The notes under the pieces are model-generated. The model did not search any database and was not told the origin of the DNA. It worked only from the letters and a program-made list of their open reading frames with translations. Both the position numbers and the translations under genes were made by a program. A DNA stretch of 64,000 nt from Acidobacteriota bacterium. GTDB lineage: Bacteria > Acidobacteriota > Terriglobia > 2-12-FULL-54-10. Positions 10,018 to 17,428 of the stretch are shown in pieces. The stretch is from positions 1 to 64,000 of the forward strand of contig JACPPJ010000062.1 of the NCBI GenBank assembly GCA_016191085.1. Direction: 5' to 3'. Position 1 is the stretch's first letter, and the number at the start of each line of letters is the position of its first letter.

Positions 10018-10097
10018 GCCATCAGCTTTCAGCTTTCAGCACTTAACCGGAAACGGTGAGCCAACGACTGATAGCTGATAGCTGACCGCTGAGAGCT
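10018..10097. repeat. Short tandem and inverted repeats between metG and tatD
   Basis: The spacer is built from copies of agctttcag on the left and their approximate complements (ctgatagctgatagctgacc) on the right, ending at the tatD start codon. It could fold into a long imperfect hairpin. Sequences of this composition are common intergenic repeats in acidobacterial genomes; no function is implied. Confidence 0.4.
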
Positions 10098-10886
10098 ATG
10101 TTCGCCGATTCACACACACACCTCGAATTCCCGGATTTCGACGTTGACCGCGACGAAGTTTTTGCACGCGCCAAAGCGAGCGGCGTCGAGTACATAATGG
10201 CGATCGGCAGCGGCACCGGCCCTCATCGGCTGCGTGCCGGGTTGGAGATGGCCGAAGGCCGGGACTGGGTATTTCCCACGATCGGCATTCATCCTCACGA
10301 GGCCAAACTGGCCACTGACGAGCATTTCGCAGAACTGGAGTCATTGGCTGCCGATCCGAGGGTGGTTGCCATGGGCGAACTGGGTCTCGACTACCACTAC
10401 GACCACTCGCCGCGCGAGATTCAACGCGAAGTGTTTGTACGCCAGTTCAGTTTGGCGGCGAGCTACAGGTTGCCGCTGGTCATCCACTGCCGTGAGGCAT
10501 GGCCAGACTGTCTCGACATTCTGGAGCAGCGCTGGAACCAGACCGGCTTGGGCGGCATTCTCCACTGCTTCAGCGGCACCGCGGAAGATGCGCGCCGCGG
10601 CATGGATTGCGGTTTTTATGTTTCGTTTGCCGGGAACATTACATTCCCCAAAGCGGCCGTGCTGCGAGAAGTCGCTGCCGGAGTTCCGCGTGACCGGCTG
10701 CTCATTGAGACGGATTGCCCGTTTCTGGCGCCGGTCCCCAAACGCGGCAAGCGCAACGAGCCCTCGTTTGTTCCCCTGGTCGCGCAGCAGTTGGCGGCGA
10801 TCCGGGGCACAACGGCCGAAGAGGTGGGTGAGTACACGACAGCAAATTTCCTCAAGTTTCTTGAAATTGCGAAAGCGCGCAATTAG
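10098..10886 (+). CDS. tatD: TatD-family metal-dependent hydrolase (3'-5' DNase)
   Basis: A 262-residue TIM-barrel hydrolase. It has the N-terminal SHTHLEFPDFD metal site, GIHPHEA, GELGLDYHYD, HCREAWPD and the ETDCPFLAPVPKRGKRNEP signature. TatD-type proteins degrade DNA 3' to 5' and take part in oxidative damage repair and nucleoid degradation; many genomes place one after metG, as here. Cytoplasmic. Spacing to metG is 88 bases of repeat-rich sequence. Confidence 0.93.
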   Translation: MFADSHTHLEFPDFDVDRDEVFARAKASGVEYIMAIGSGTGPHRLRAGLEMAEGRDWVFPTIGIHPHEAKLATDEHFAELESLAADPRVVAMGELGLDYHYDHSPREIQREVFVRQFSLAASYRLPLVIHCREAWPDCLDILEQRWNQTGLGGILHCFSGTAEDARRGMDCGFYVSFAGNITFPKAAVLREVAAGVPRDRLLIETDCPFLAPVPKRGKRNEPSFVPLVAQQLAAIRGTTAEEVGEYTTANFLKFLEIAKARN

Positions 10887-10893
10887 GACAATC

Positions 10894-10993
10894 TTTCACC
10901 GCAGAGAACACAGAGAGCACAGAGATATTGGATTTAAGAAATACCTCGTTTCTTGCTTTTGACCCATTTCCCTCTGTGTTCTCTGCGGTGAAA
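10894..10993. repeat. 22-bp perfect inverted repeat with 56-bp spacer
   Basis: Arms 10894-10915 and 10972-10993 are perfect inverted copies of a sequence containing accgcagagaacacagag. The arms have the ACCGCAGAGAACACAGAG-type composition of a widespread intergenic repeat found in several phyla. It lies just downstream of the tatD stop and could act as a bidirectional transcript 3' structure. Confidence 0.75.
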
Positions 10994-11075
10994 TTCGTTC
11001 TCTGTTTCGCCGGGAGCAAAAAGAACACTTGTGCTTTGGCCGCATACCATATTAAATTAAGGCTTTCTTCGCATA

Positions 11076-12104
11076 ATGCGAAAACAACTCCTGCGACGTA
11101 CCATGAATGCTGCCGAGCACCCACCAGTAATGGCGTGGCAAGAAATCTTTGATTTGATCCGCCCGGAGCTTGCTCTAGTAGAAGAGCAGATCCGGGCCGA
11201 GTCCGTCTCGAGCGCCTCCGTAGTGACTGCGATTGGGCAGTATCTTCAGGTTAGCGGGGGCAAGCGTGTCCGCCCCGCGCTGGTGCTACTTTCAGCCAAG
11301 CTGTTCGGCGCCGCTAGCCGCTCCGCGATCAACCTCGGAACCGTGACGGAAATCATCCACACAGCCACATTGGTGCATGACGACGTTATTGACGAGGCGG
11401 ACCGCCGCCGCGGGCGGCCTTCCACCAACTCCCGTTGGGGTAATCACACCAGCGTTCTTGCCGGCGACTGGCTTTACATGCAAGCGTTTAAAATCGCCGT
11501 ACAGGAGCGGAACTTCCGCATCCTCGACATTCTCATCGAGCTGACGCAGCTAATGGTTGAAGGCGAGTTAATCCAGATGGGAATGATCGGGAGGGTGGAC
11601 CTGAAAGTTGAAGAGCACCTGGATTTGATCTACCGCAAGACGGCGTGCCTTTTCGGCGCGTGCACCCGCTTGGGCGCGGTGCTGGGCGGACAGGACGACC
11701 ACACGCAGAACCTGCTGGGTGAATACGGCAGGAATCTTGGAATGGCGTTCCAACTGGTTGACGATCTGCTGGACTTCACTGCCAGCGAGGAGATCTTAGG
11801 CAAACCAGTAGGAAGTGATCTCCGCGAAGGAAAGGTCACGTTGGCGCTGATCCATGCCCTCAAGCGCTGCACCGCTGAAGAAAAGGCCAAGATTGAAAAG
11901 GTAATCGAAGAGGGAGCGTTTCGGAGCGTGTCATGGAATGAGGTACTGGACCTGCTACATCGCTATGACACCTTGCGAATGGTAAAAGAGCAGGCAGAGA
12001 AATACTCCCTAGCCGCGCTCGAATGCCTGGAGACATTGCCGGATTCCCCTTACAAGCGCGCCTTAATCGCCCTGCCGGACTTCGTCATCAATCGCGAAAG
12101 CTGA
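11076..12104 (+). CDS. Polyprenyl (octaprenyl/heptaprenyl-type) diphosphate synthase
   Basis: A trans-isoprenyl diphosphate synthase of 342 residues from the ATG at 11076; ATGs at 11103 and 11130 are also possible and none has a clear ribosome binding site. It has GGKRVRPALV, the first aspartate-rich motif in HDDVIDEADRRRG and the second in LVDDLLDFTASEE. It makes the long isoprenoid chain for menaquinone or ubiquinone from FPP and IPP. Chain length cannot be assigned from sequence alone. Confidence 0.92.
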   Translation: MRKQLLRRTMNAAEHPPVMAWQEIFDLIRPELALVEEQIRAESVSSASVVTAIGQYLQVSGGKRVRPALVLLSAKLFGAASRSAINLGTVTEIIHTATLVHDDVIDEADRRRGRPSTNSRWGNHTSVLAGDWLYMQAFKIAVQERNFRILDILIELTQLMVEGELIQMGMIGRVDLKVEEHLDLIYRKTACLFGACTRLGAVLGGQDDHTQNLLGEYGRNLGMAFQLVDDLLDFTASEEILGKPVGSDLREGKVTLALIHALKRCTAEEKAKIEKVIEEGAFRSVSWNEVLDLLHRYDTLRMVKEQAEKYSLAALECLETLPDSPYKRALIALPDFVINRES

Positions 12105-12111
12105 CGTATAC

Positions 12112-12164
12112 GCGAGTGGCGAGTGGGTTATTCACTACTTGTCACTCACAACCCACCACTCGCC
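12112..12164. repeat. Imperfect inverted repeat before the CYTH gene
   Basis: ggcgagtgggtt (12118-12129) faces aacccaccactcgcc (12150-12164), with an extra cgagtgg copy on the left. The right arm ends two bases before the ATG at 12166, so a hairpin here could hide the translation start. It may equally be a neutral dispersed repeat. Confidence 0.4.
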
Positions 12165-12165
12165 T

Positions 12166-12759
12166 ATGCGCACTCGAGAAACAGAAGTAAAGCTCCGAGT
12201 CGCCTCGCTGACCGCCACTCGCCGTCGCCTGCTCGATCTGGGACTGTCTCCCATCCATCATCGCGCTCTCGAAGACAATTTCCTGTTCGATACGCCGGAA
12301 CGAGCGCTGCGCCAAGTGCGATCTATTCTCCGCCTCCGTCATTACGCGGGTAAATGGATCGTCACCTTCAAAGGTACGCCCGCAGCGGATGCGTTTTACA
12401 AATCGCGCCTGGAACTGGAGTCTGAGGTTCAAAACGCCGGCGCCATGCGTTCTATCTTTCAGGCTTTGGGATTTAAGCCCGTCTTTCGATACCAGAAATA
12501 CCGCACGCACTACGCTCTGAACCGCACACACGCGCGTGCAGCGCGCTTTGACGTGGCCTTGGACGAAACGCCGATCGGAAATTATTTGGAGATCGAGGGC
12601 AGCCGCACGGCCATTGATCGCGTCGCACGCGAGCTAGGCTACTCCCGACAGGACTACATCACCGCTTCTTACGGAGCGCTGTACCTGGAGGACTGCAAGA
12701 AGAAGAATATCCCGCCAGGAGATATGATTTTCGCGCCAAGCAAGAAACGTCCGCGGTAG
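12166..12759 (+). CDS. CYTH-domain protein (class IV adenylate cyclase/triphosphatase-like)
   Basis: A 197-residue CYTH triphosphate tunnel protein starting MRTRETEVKLRV, which contains the defining ExExK motif at the N-terminus. Many charged residues on later strands (RSILRLRHY, VTFKGTP, DVALDETPIGNYLEIEG) match the CyaB branch. Members act as class IV adenylate cyclases or as thiamine triphosphatases/tripolyphosphatases; the substrate is not predictable here. The start at 12166 is preferred over 12139 because the CYTH domain begins immediately. Confidence 0.8.
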   Translation: MRTRETEVKLRVASLTATRRRLLDLGLSPIHHRALEDNFLFDTPERALRQVRSILRLRHYAGKWIVTFKGTPAADAFYKSRLELESEVQNAGAMRSIFQALGFKPVFRYQKYRTHYALNRTHARAARFDVALDETPIGNYLEIEGSRTAIDRVARELGYSRQDYITASYGALYLEDCKKKNIPPGDMIFAPSKKRPR

Positions 12760-12822
12760 CGACGGGGCTCCTGCCATCTCCGACGGAAGACAAACCGGGA
12801 GCTCCGTTCCTACTCGATAATG

Positions 12823-13989
12823 TTACGGTTGCGGTTGGGCAGCCTTCGAGCCCGAAGATGGGTCCACCTGGCGGTCGCCAGCCGAGATGTAGTGTGTGGT
12901 TACAAGCGCCCAGTAGTTCGGATACAGGCCTGCCTTGTAGTCGTCCAGGAAAACCGGAATCTTCTCGAGGAGAGTGATCATGCGGGTGCCGGGGACCCAA
13001 GCCGGATGCTGCCCAAGATACCCTTTAACCGAGCGAATGATCACGCTGCGTTCCGTCACCGGCAGCTTCTTTACGTTCTCCACGAAACCACCGAACTGAT
13101 TGTCGTCGTACAGGTACTCTTCCACGTTCGAGGTATAGAAAGCACTGACGCTGTGGCCGTTCTTCCGCAAGTAATCCGCAATCGCCGTCACAGCTTTACG
13201 GCCGGAGATGTCTCCCACGACGGGTATGATGCGATTCTGCTCGTGCATCTCACGGACGAATTGGAAATCCTGCTCGACCGCCAGATAGTTGCCTGCCCGG
13301 CCGTGCAGATCGGTTTCCAGGATCAAATCCGCCATTGTCGGGAAGCCGTAACCATACGCAATGCGCAAATTGAGTCGCCAGAACACGTAGTATATTCGGC
13401 GCAGGCTCTCCACATCTGAGGAAGACAACGGGACATGGAACGTCTCCTCGATGGTTTGTTGAATGAGAGTCAGGTTGTCGGCGTAAGCGCTTGCTGAAAC
13501 GGGCGAGGTGAAGATGTACCTGAGGAGGTCTTCAAGCGAACCCTCAGCCTCGGCCCGATCTTTGGAAAGAGGTTTGCTGAAAAGCAACGATAAAAATTCA
13601 GCGCGGTCGTGAGAAAGGTGAAAAACCGCTTTATACAGCAGATGCTCGATGATGGCCTGGCGGCGGATATCCACCATGAACGCGATCCTAGGTCGGATCT
13701 TGGCGATATAAGTGAAGTTTTGCTCCGGGCCGACTCCGATGTAAGCTCCGCCCGACACGCCAAATTCCCTCAGCTTATCCACGACGTGCAGGTAAGAGCT
13801 CTCATTGGAAGTAAAGTTATCAGCCTGAAAGTATCCGCCCTCTTCCGAGAACTCCTGCACCATGCGGGAAAATTCTGAGATAGCAATAGGAGTGTTCGCT
13901 GCGCTCTTTTGCTGCGGATAAGCCAGCGGCTCGCGGCAGAGCAGCAACGCCGCTATTAGAACTCCACCTCGAATCCGGCGCTTGAACAT
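12823..13989 (-). CDS. Secreted protein, possibly of the LIC_10091-like (methyltransferase-fold) family
   Basis: A 388-residue protein from the ATG at 13989 (a GTG at 14019 is an alternative). It opens with a signal peptide (MFKRRIRGG followed by a hydrophobic run). The stretch GVGPEQNFTYIAKIRP then MVDIRRQAIIEHLLY resembles a SAM-binding Rossmann glycine loop and acidic strand end, and SNVEEYLYDD later matches what I recall of the uncharacterised LIC_10091-type proteins. Function unknown; export of a methyltransferase-like fold is unusual. Proline/glutamine-rich tail. It is divergent from the 14320 gene with a 330-base shared upstream region. Confidence 0.6.
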   Translation of the reverse strand: MFKRRIRGGVLIAALLLCREPLAYPQQKSAANTPIAISEFSRMVQEFSEEGGYFQADNFTSNESSYLHVVDKLREFGVSGGAYIGVGPEQNFTYIAKIRPRIAFMVDIRRQAIIEHLLYKAVFHLSHDRAEFLSLLFSKPLSKDRAEAEGSLEDLLRYIFTSPVSASAYADNLTLIQQTIEETFHVPLSSSDVESLRRIYYVFWRLNLRIAYGYGFPTMADLILETDLHGRAGNYLAVEQDFQFVREMHEQNRIIPVVGDISGRKAVTAIADYLRKNGHSVSAFYTSNVEEYLYDDNQFGGFVENVKKLPVTERSVIIRSVKGYLGQHPAWVPGTRMITLLEKIPVFLDDYKAGLYPNYWALVTTHYISAGDRQVDPSSGSKAAQPQP

Positions 13990-14026
13990 CGTCTCCAGAA
14001 ACTCCGCCTCGCTTGGCACAATGATA

Positions 14027-14050
14027 TTGCAAGCGCCCAGGCGCTTACAA
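14027..14050. promoter_or_regulatory. 24-base near-perfect inverted repeat, candidate operator
   Basis: ttgcaagcgcc and ggcgcttacaa arms of 11 bases with one mismatch, 2-base centre, lie 38 bases upstream of the minus-strand start at 13989 and within the divergent region. The symmetry and position fit a dimeric regulator site or a leader hairpin. No regulator can be named. Confidence 0.35.
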
Positions 14051-14077
14051 TCAAAATTAGTTAGCCCGACCGTGCCC

Positions 14078-14106
14078 TTGACACGACGTACTCGTTAAAA
14101 AATAGT
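14078..14106 (+). promoter_or_regulatory. Possible promoter for the 14320 gene
   Basis: A perfect TTGACA (14078-14083) followed at 17 bases by AATAGT (14101-14106, 4/6). If used, the transcript has a leader of about 205 bases before the ATG at 14320. Confidence 0.35.
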
Positions 14107-14319
14107 CCTGATTGTTCCGCTACGCTGTACAATTGAGTCTCGCGAGCTTCCCAGCGTGTCTGCAGAGAGACAAAGAGCATGATCGTTTCGGATAGGCAGC
14201 CCAACGCGGTATTGACATTCTCGTTTCCGGAGCTGTTTTGGTCGGTTTCATAGTCTCATCAGACGCGCCGGTACCAGGCCTGCTGGATGTTATATGGGAG
14301 GTAGGTAGATTATTACGTT

Positions 14320-15003
14320 ATGGACCCAAGCACTTGCTCTCATAACCGTAACCCGAGCCGCTCGTTATCGGCGATTCTGCTGATCTGCATCACACTCGTG
14401 CTATTTCAGGCAGCGCTCTTGAGCGCCGAGCCGCAGGGCACCGCAGGAAAATCGGAAGCAAAATCGGCTGGGAAAGAGGCTAAGAACGCCGACGCCGAAC
14501 CGGTGCCACGCATCTCACTGAGCGAGATCACTGGCGGACCGGGCGCGAGCTTGATGGTGCCTCTCTACTACACCCCAGACCCGAAGCAACCGCTCCGCTC
14601 GATTGCCGCAGAAATTGACTATGTCGGCAATAATCTGAAGTTTCGGAAGGCGTCCCGTGGCGTCATGCCAGAAGAAGTAGGCGTAGACATCAAAGCCAAC
14701 GTGACTGAGAACCCGCCAGATCCCAAAACTGGCATCAGCCGTTCCAAGCTGCACGTCTCAATTGCCTTAACAGACAAGAACCCCCAGCAGGGATTGCCTG
14801 AAGGCATGCTCGCGGTTCTGATGTTTCAGCTCACCATGGACGCCAAGCCGTTCACGATCAAGTTGACCCCAACGGTTGTGGCAGCGGAAGACCTTCGCAC
14901 GCCGCCCCGCACGGTCGCCAACGTCAATACTGTTCCCGGAACTGTTACGGTAGAGATCCCCGATCTGTTGCCAGAAGCAACCTGCTTCTTCTTCAGCCAC
15001 TAA
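14320..15003 (+). CDS. Exported protein with cohesin-like beta-sandwich
   Basis: A 227-residue protein with an N-terminal signal/anchor (hydrophobic residues about 16-35) and then a charged Lys/Ala linker. From about residue 65 the pattern PRISLSEITGGPGASLMVPLYY, IDYVGNNLKF, and a closing VTVEIPD strand resembles the cohesin/CBM2-3 fold, in which a calcium-free beta-sandwich mediates protein binding. The C-terminus TCFFFSH is short, aromatic and contains one cysteine. Function unknown; the cohesin assignment is inference from strand pattern only. Confidence 0.6.
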   Translation: MDPSTCSHNRNPSRSLSAILLICITLVLFQAALLSAEPQGTAGKSEAKSAGKEAKNADAEPVPRISLSEITGGPGASLMVPLYYTPDPKQPLRSIAAEIDYVGNNLKFRKASRGVMPEEVGVDIKANVTENPPDPKTGISRSKLHVSIALTDKNPQQGLPEGMLAVLMFQLTMDAKPFTIKLTPTVVAAEDLRTPPRTVANVNTVPGTVTVEIPDLLPEATCFFFSH

Positions 15004-15066
15004 TCGGGAGCCGCGCGCCTAAGTGGAGCGGATGCTTGATTGAACAGGCGATCCGCACCCGGTTGC

Positions 15067-15762
15067 TTACGCGCGCGGCTCTGACAATACTTCCTTGGCC
15101 TTTCGAAACACTTGATCGAACATCTGTGCCGTCAGCTTCCCGGTCTGTGTGTTCTGCTGGCTCGGATGGTAGGATGCGATCAGGGTCGGGAACTCCGGAA
15201 TGTGATAGGCAGCGGCATGCGCAAACTGAAACTGGCTCAGCCTAACAGCCGCGCCTTGGTGCTTGAATATTGTGAGGCACGAATCAAACGCGTGCCGCCC
15301 CAACGCCACAATAACCCTGACCTGTCGCAGCACATTCATCTCGCGAATCAAATACTCCCGGCAGTTGCGGAACTCTTCCGGCAACGGCTTGTTGTCCGGC
15401 GGAGCACAGCGCACTGCCGCGGTCACATATGCATCGCGTAGCTTGAGTCCGTCGTCTCTACTCACCGACGTAGGCTGATTGGCAAATCCGGCGCGATACA
15501 GGGCACTGTATAGGAAATCGCCTGAGCGATCACCTGTAAACACCCGGCCTGTCCTATTGCCGCCGTGAGCGGCCGGTGCAAGCCCCACAATGAGGAGGCG
15601 AGCCTTGGGATCACCGAAGCCAGGCACTGGCCGCCCCCAATACTCCCATTCGCGATATGCACGGCGCTTCTCGCGCGCAACACGCTCGCGGTACTCGACA
15701 AGGCGGGGGCAGCGCGTACATGAGATGACCTGTTGTTGGATGCTGATCAGGCTATCTTTCAT
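15067..15762 (-). CDS. Uracil-DNA glycosylase, family 5 (UDGb)
   Basis: A 231-residue iron-sulfur UDG. Cys15 and Cys18 (SCTRCPRL) with two later cysteines (VRCAPP and RNCREY) form the [4Fe-4S] site. Motif A reads GLAPAAHGGNRTGR, lacking the catalytic Asp or Asn of other families, which is diagnostic of UDGb; motif C is HPSQQNTQTGKLT. UDGb removes uracil and also hypoxanthine from DNA. The ATG at 15762 is chosen over a GTG at 15789 because the family starts just before the first Cys pair. Convergent with the 14320 gene. Confidence 0.9.
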   Translation of the reverse strand: MKDSLISIQQQVISCTRCPRLVEYRERVAREKRRAYREWEYWGRPVPGFGDPKARLLIVGLAPAAHGGNRTGRVFTGDRSGDFLYSALYRAGFANQPTSVSRDDGLKLRDAYVTAAVRCAPPDNKPLPEEFRNCREYLIREMNVLRQVRVIVALGRHAFDSCLTIFKHQGAAVRLSQFQFAHAAAYHIPEFPTLIASYHPSQQNTQTGKLTAQMFDQVFRKAKEVLSEPRA

Positions 15763-15872
15763 TTCGAGTTCCGGGCGCGGAACCTGCACGATATCACAAT
15801 CCCGTACGCTCCTGCGTCCGCGCTGCCTCGTGCTATCATTCTTGCTTAACCCTAATAACCTGAGGAGGACTC

Positions 15873-17360
15873 ATGAGCCAGACTGCGGAACCGGTTGTTA
15901 AGACCAGCCCTCCAGCGTTACGCGAGAAGTATCATTGCCTGATCGGGGGTAAACTGGTAGGCGCCGAGTCTGGAGAGACCTTTCCGTCATTCAACCCGGC
16001 CACAGGCGAGAAACTCGCCGACGTCCCGGCCTGCGATGCGCGTGACATTGACCGGGCCGCGCAGGCGGCGCAAAACGCCTTTCCCGCATGGCGTAAGCTG
16101 AGCCCGGCCGAGCGCGGCACGTACTGCCGGCGCTTCGCGGAGCGGCTGCGCGCACGTAAGGACGTGTACGCCGCCCTGGATACCCTGGACCTCGGCAGCC
16201 CCTTCAACATGATGCGCGTGGATGTGGCTTCGGCGGCGAATCAAATCGACTATTACGCGGGCCTCGGATCGGAGTTGAAGGGCGAGACTATTCCTTCCGG
16301 CGCGCAGACTTTCAGCTTTACACTTCGCGAGCCTTTTGGAGTGGTTGCCAAGATCACCCCGTTCAATCACCCCATCATGTTCGCGGCCCGCGTCGCGGCG
16401 CCGCTCGTGGCGGGCAATACGCTCATCGTCAAGCCCGCCGAGCAGACCCCCATATCGGCGCTGGAGATGGTGCACGACCTGAAGGAGATATTCCCTCCGG
16501 GTGTCGTAAACGTGGTGAGCGGCGATGGACCCAGCGCGGGAGCACCGCTGGTGCAACATGCTCTGGTACGGCGCATCGCGTTCACCGGATCAGTGGAAGT
16601 AGGTCGCGCCATCATGCGCTCTGCCGCAGACGGGCTGAAAACCGTCTCGCTGGAACTGGGCGGCAAGAATCCCATGATTGTGTTTCCCGACGTGGACCTG
16701 GACCGCGCCGTTGCATCCGCCTTCAATGGCATGAATTACACCTGGTCGCAGGGACAGTCGTGCGGCTCAACCTCACGGGTTTTCCTTCACTCCGATATTC
16801 ACGATGCATTCGTGGTGAAGCTGCTCGAGAAGGTCAAAACAGTTCGTATCGGGATGCCGATCGATGAGAAGACCGAGATGGGCTGTCTTGTTTCCGAACA
16901 GCAGTTCAATAAGGTGATGTCATATATCGAGATCGGCAAGAAGGAAGGCGCCAAGGTGATGATCGGCGGCGGCAGGCCGTCGAACCCCGATCTCCAGCGC
17001 GGCTACTTCGTAGAACCGACTATCTTTGACGGCGTCGAGCAGCGCATGCGCCTGGCACAGGAAGAGATCTTCGGGCCGGTGCAGTCCATCATCACGTGGA
17101 ACGACCTCGACCAAGTCACCGAGATGGCCAACAGCGTCATGTACGGCCTGACGGCGAGCATATGGTGCCGCGACTTTTCAAAGGCATATCGGATGGCTCA
17201 GGAGATTCAGGCTGGATTCGTATGGATCAACGACAGCAGCAAGCACTTCCTGGGCGTGCCGTTCGGCGGATATAAACAAAGCGGCCTGGGACGGGAAGAG
17301 TGCCTCGCGGATTTGCTGAGCTATACCCAGGTGAAGAGCATCAATGTAAATGTGAGTTGA
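15873..17360 (+). CDS. NAD(P)-dependent aldehyde dehydrogenase
   Basis: A 495-residue ALDH superfamily enzyme oxidising an aldehyde to its acid. Motifs: the cofactor-binding FNHPIMFAARVAAPLVAGN and KPAEQTP, FTGSVEVGR, the general-base Glu in LELGGKNP, and the catalytic Cys in GQSCGSTSR. The pattern is closest to betaine/aminoaldehyde-type dehydrogenases but substrate is not assignable. AGGAGG lies 6 bases before the ATG. It is divergent from the UDGb gene. The downstream molybdenum hydroxylase pair is convergent, so a shared pathway is only a possibility. Confidence 0.92.
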   Translation: MSQTAEPVVKTSPPALREKYHCLIGGKLVGAESGETFPSFNPATGEKLADVPACDARDIDRAAQAAQNAFPAWRKLSPAERGTYCRRFAERLRARKDVYAALDTLDLGSPFNMMRVDVASAANQIDYYAGLGSELKGETIPSGAQTFSFTLREPFGVVAKITPFNHPIMFAARVAAPLVAGNTLIVKPAEQTPISALEMVHDLKEIFPPGVVNVVSGDGPSAGAPLVQHALVRRIAFTGSVEVGRAIMRSAADGLKTVSLELGGKNPMIVFPDVDLDRAVASAFNGMNYTWSQGQSCGSTSRVFLHSDIHDAFVVKLLEKVKTVRIGMPIDEKTEMGCLVSEQQFNKVMSYIEIGKKEGAKVMIGGGRPSNPDLQRGYFVEPTIFDGVEQRMRLAQEEIFGPVQSIITWNDLDQVTEMANSVMYGLTASIWCRDFSKAYRMAQEIQAGFVWINDSSKHFLGVPFGGYKQSGLGREECLADLLSYTQVKSINVNVS

Positions 17361-17428
17361 CGTAGAGCCAGCGTCTGTCTGGCGTAAAGGCGCCAGGGAC
17401 GGGCGCCGCTACGATCCTGCGCTCGAAC

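Larger units (their letters stand above)
14020..14319. other. Gene-free divergent upstream region (12823-13989 gene / 14320 gene)
   Basis: This 300-base stretch holds a near-perfect inverted repeat at 14027-14050 and a possible promoter at 14078-14106, listed separately. A second TTGACA at 14212-14217 has no acceptable -10 partner. No reading frame of note was seen. Confidence 0.5.

Noticed and set aside
14212-14217. Second TTGACA in the 14020-14319 spacer
   Set aside because: No acceptable -10 hexamer at 16-18 bases.
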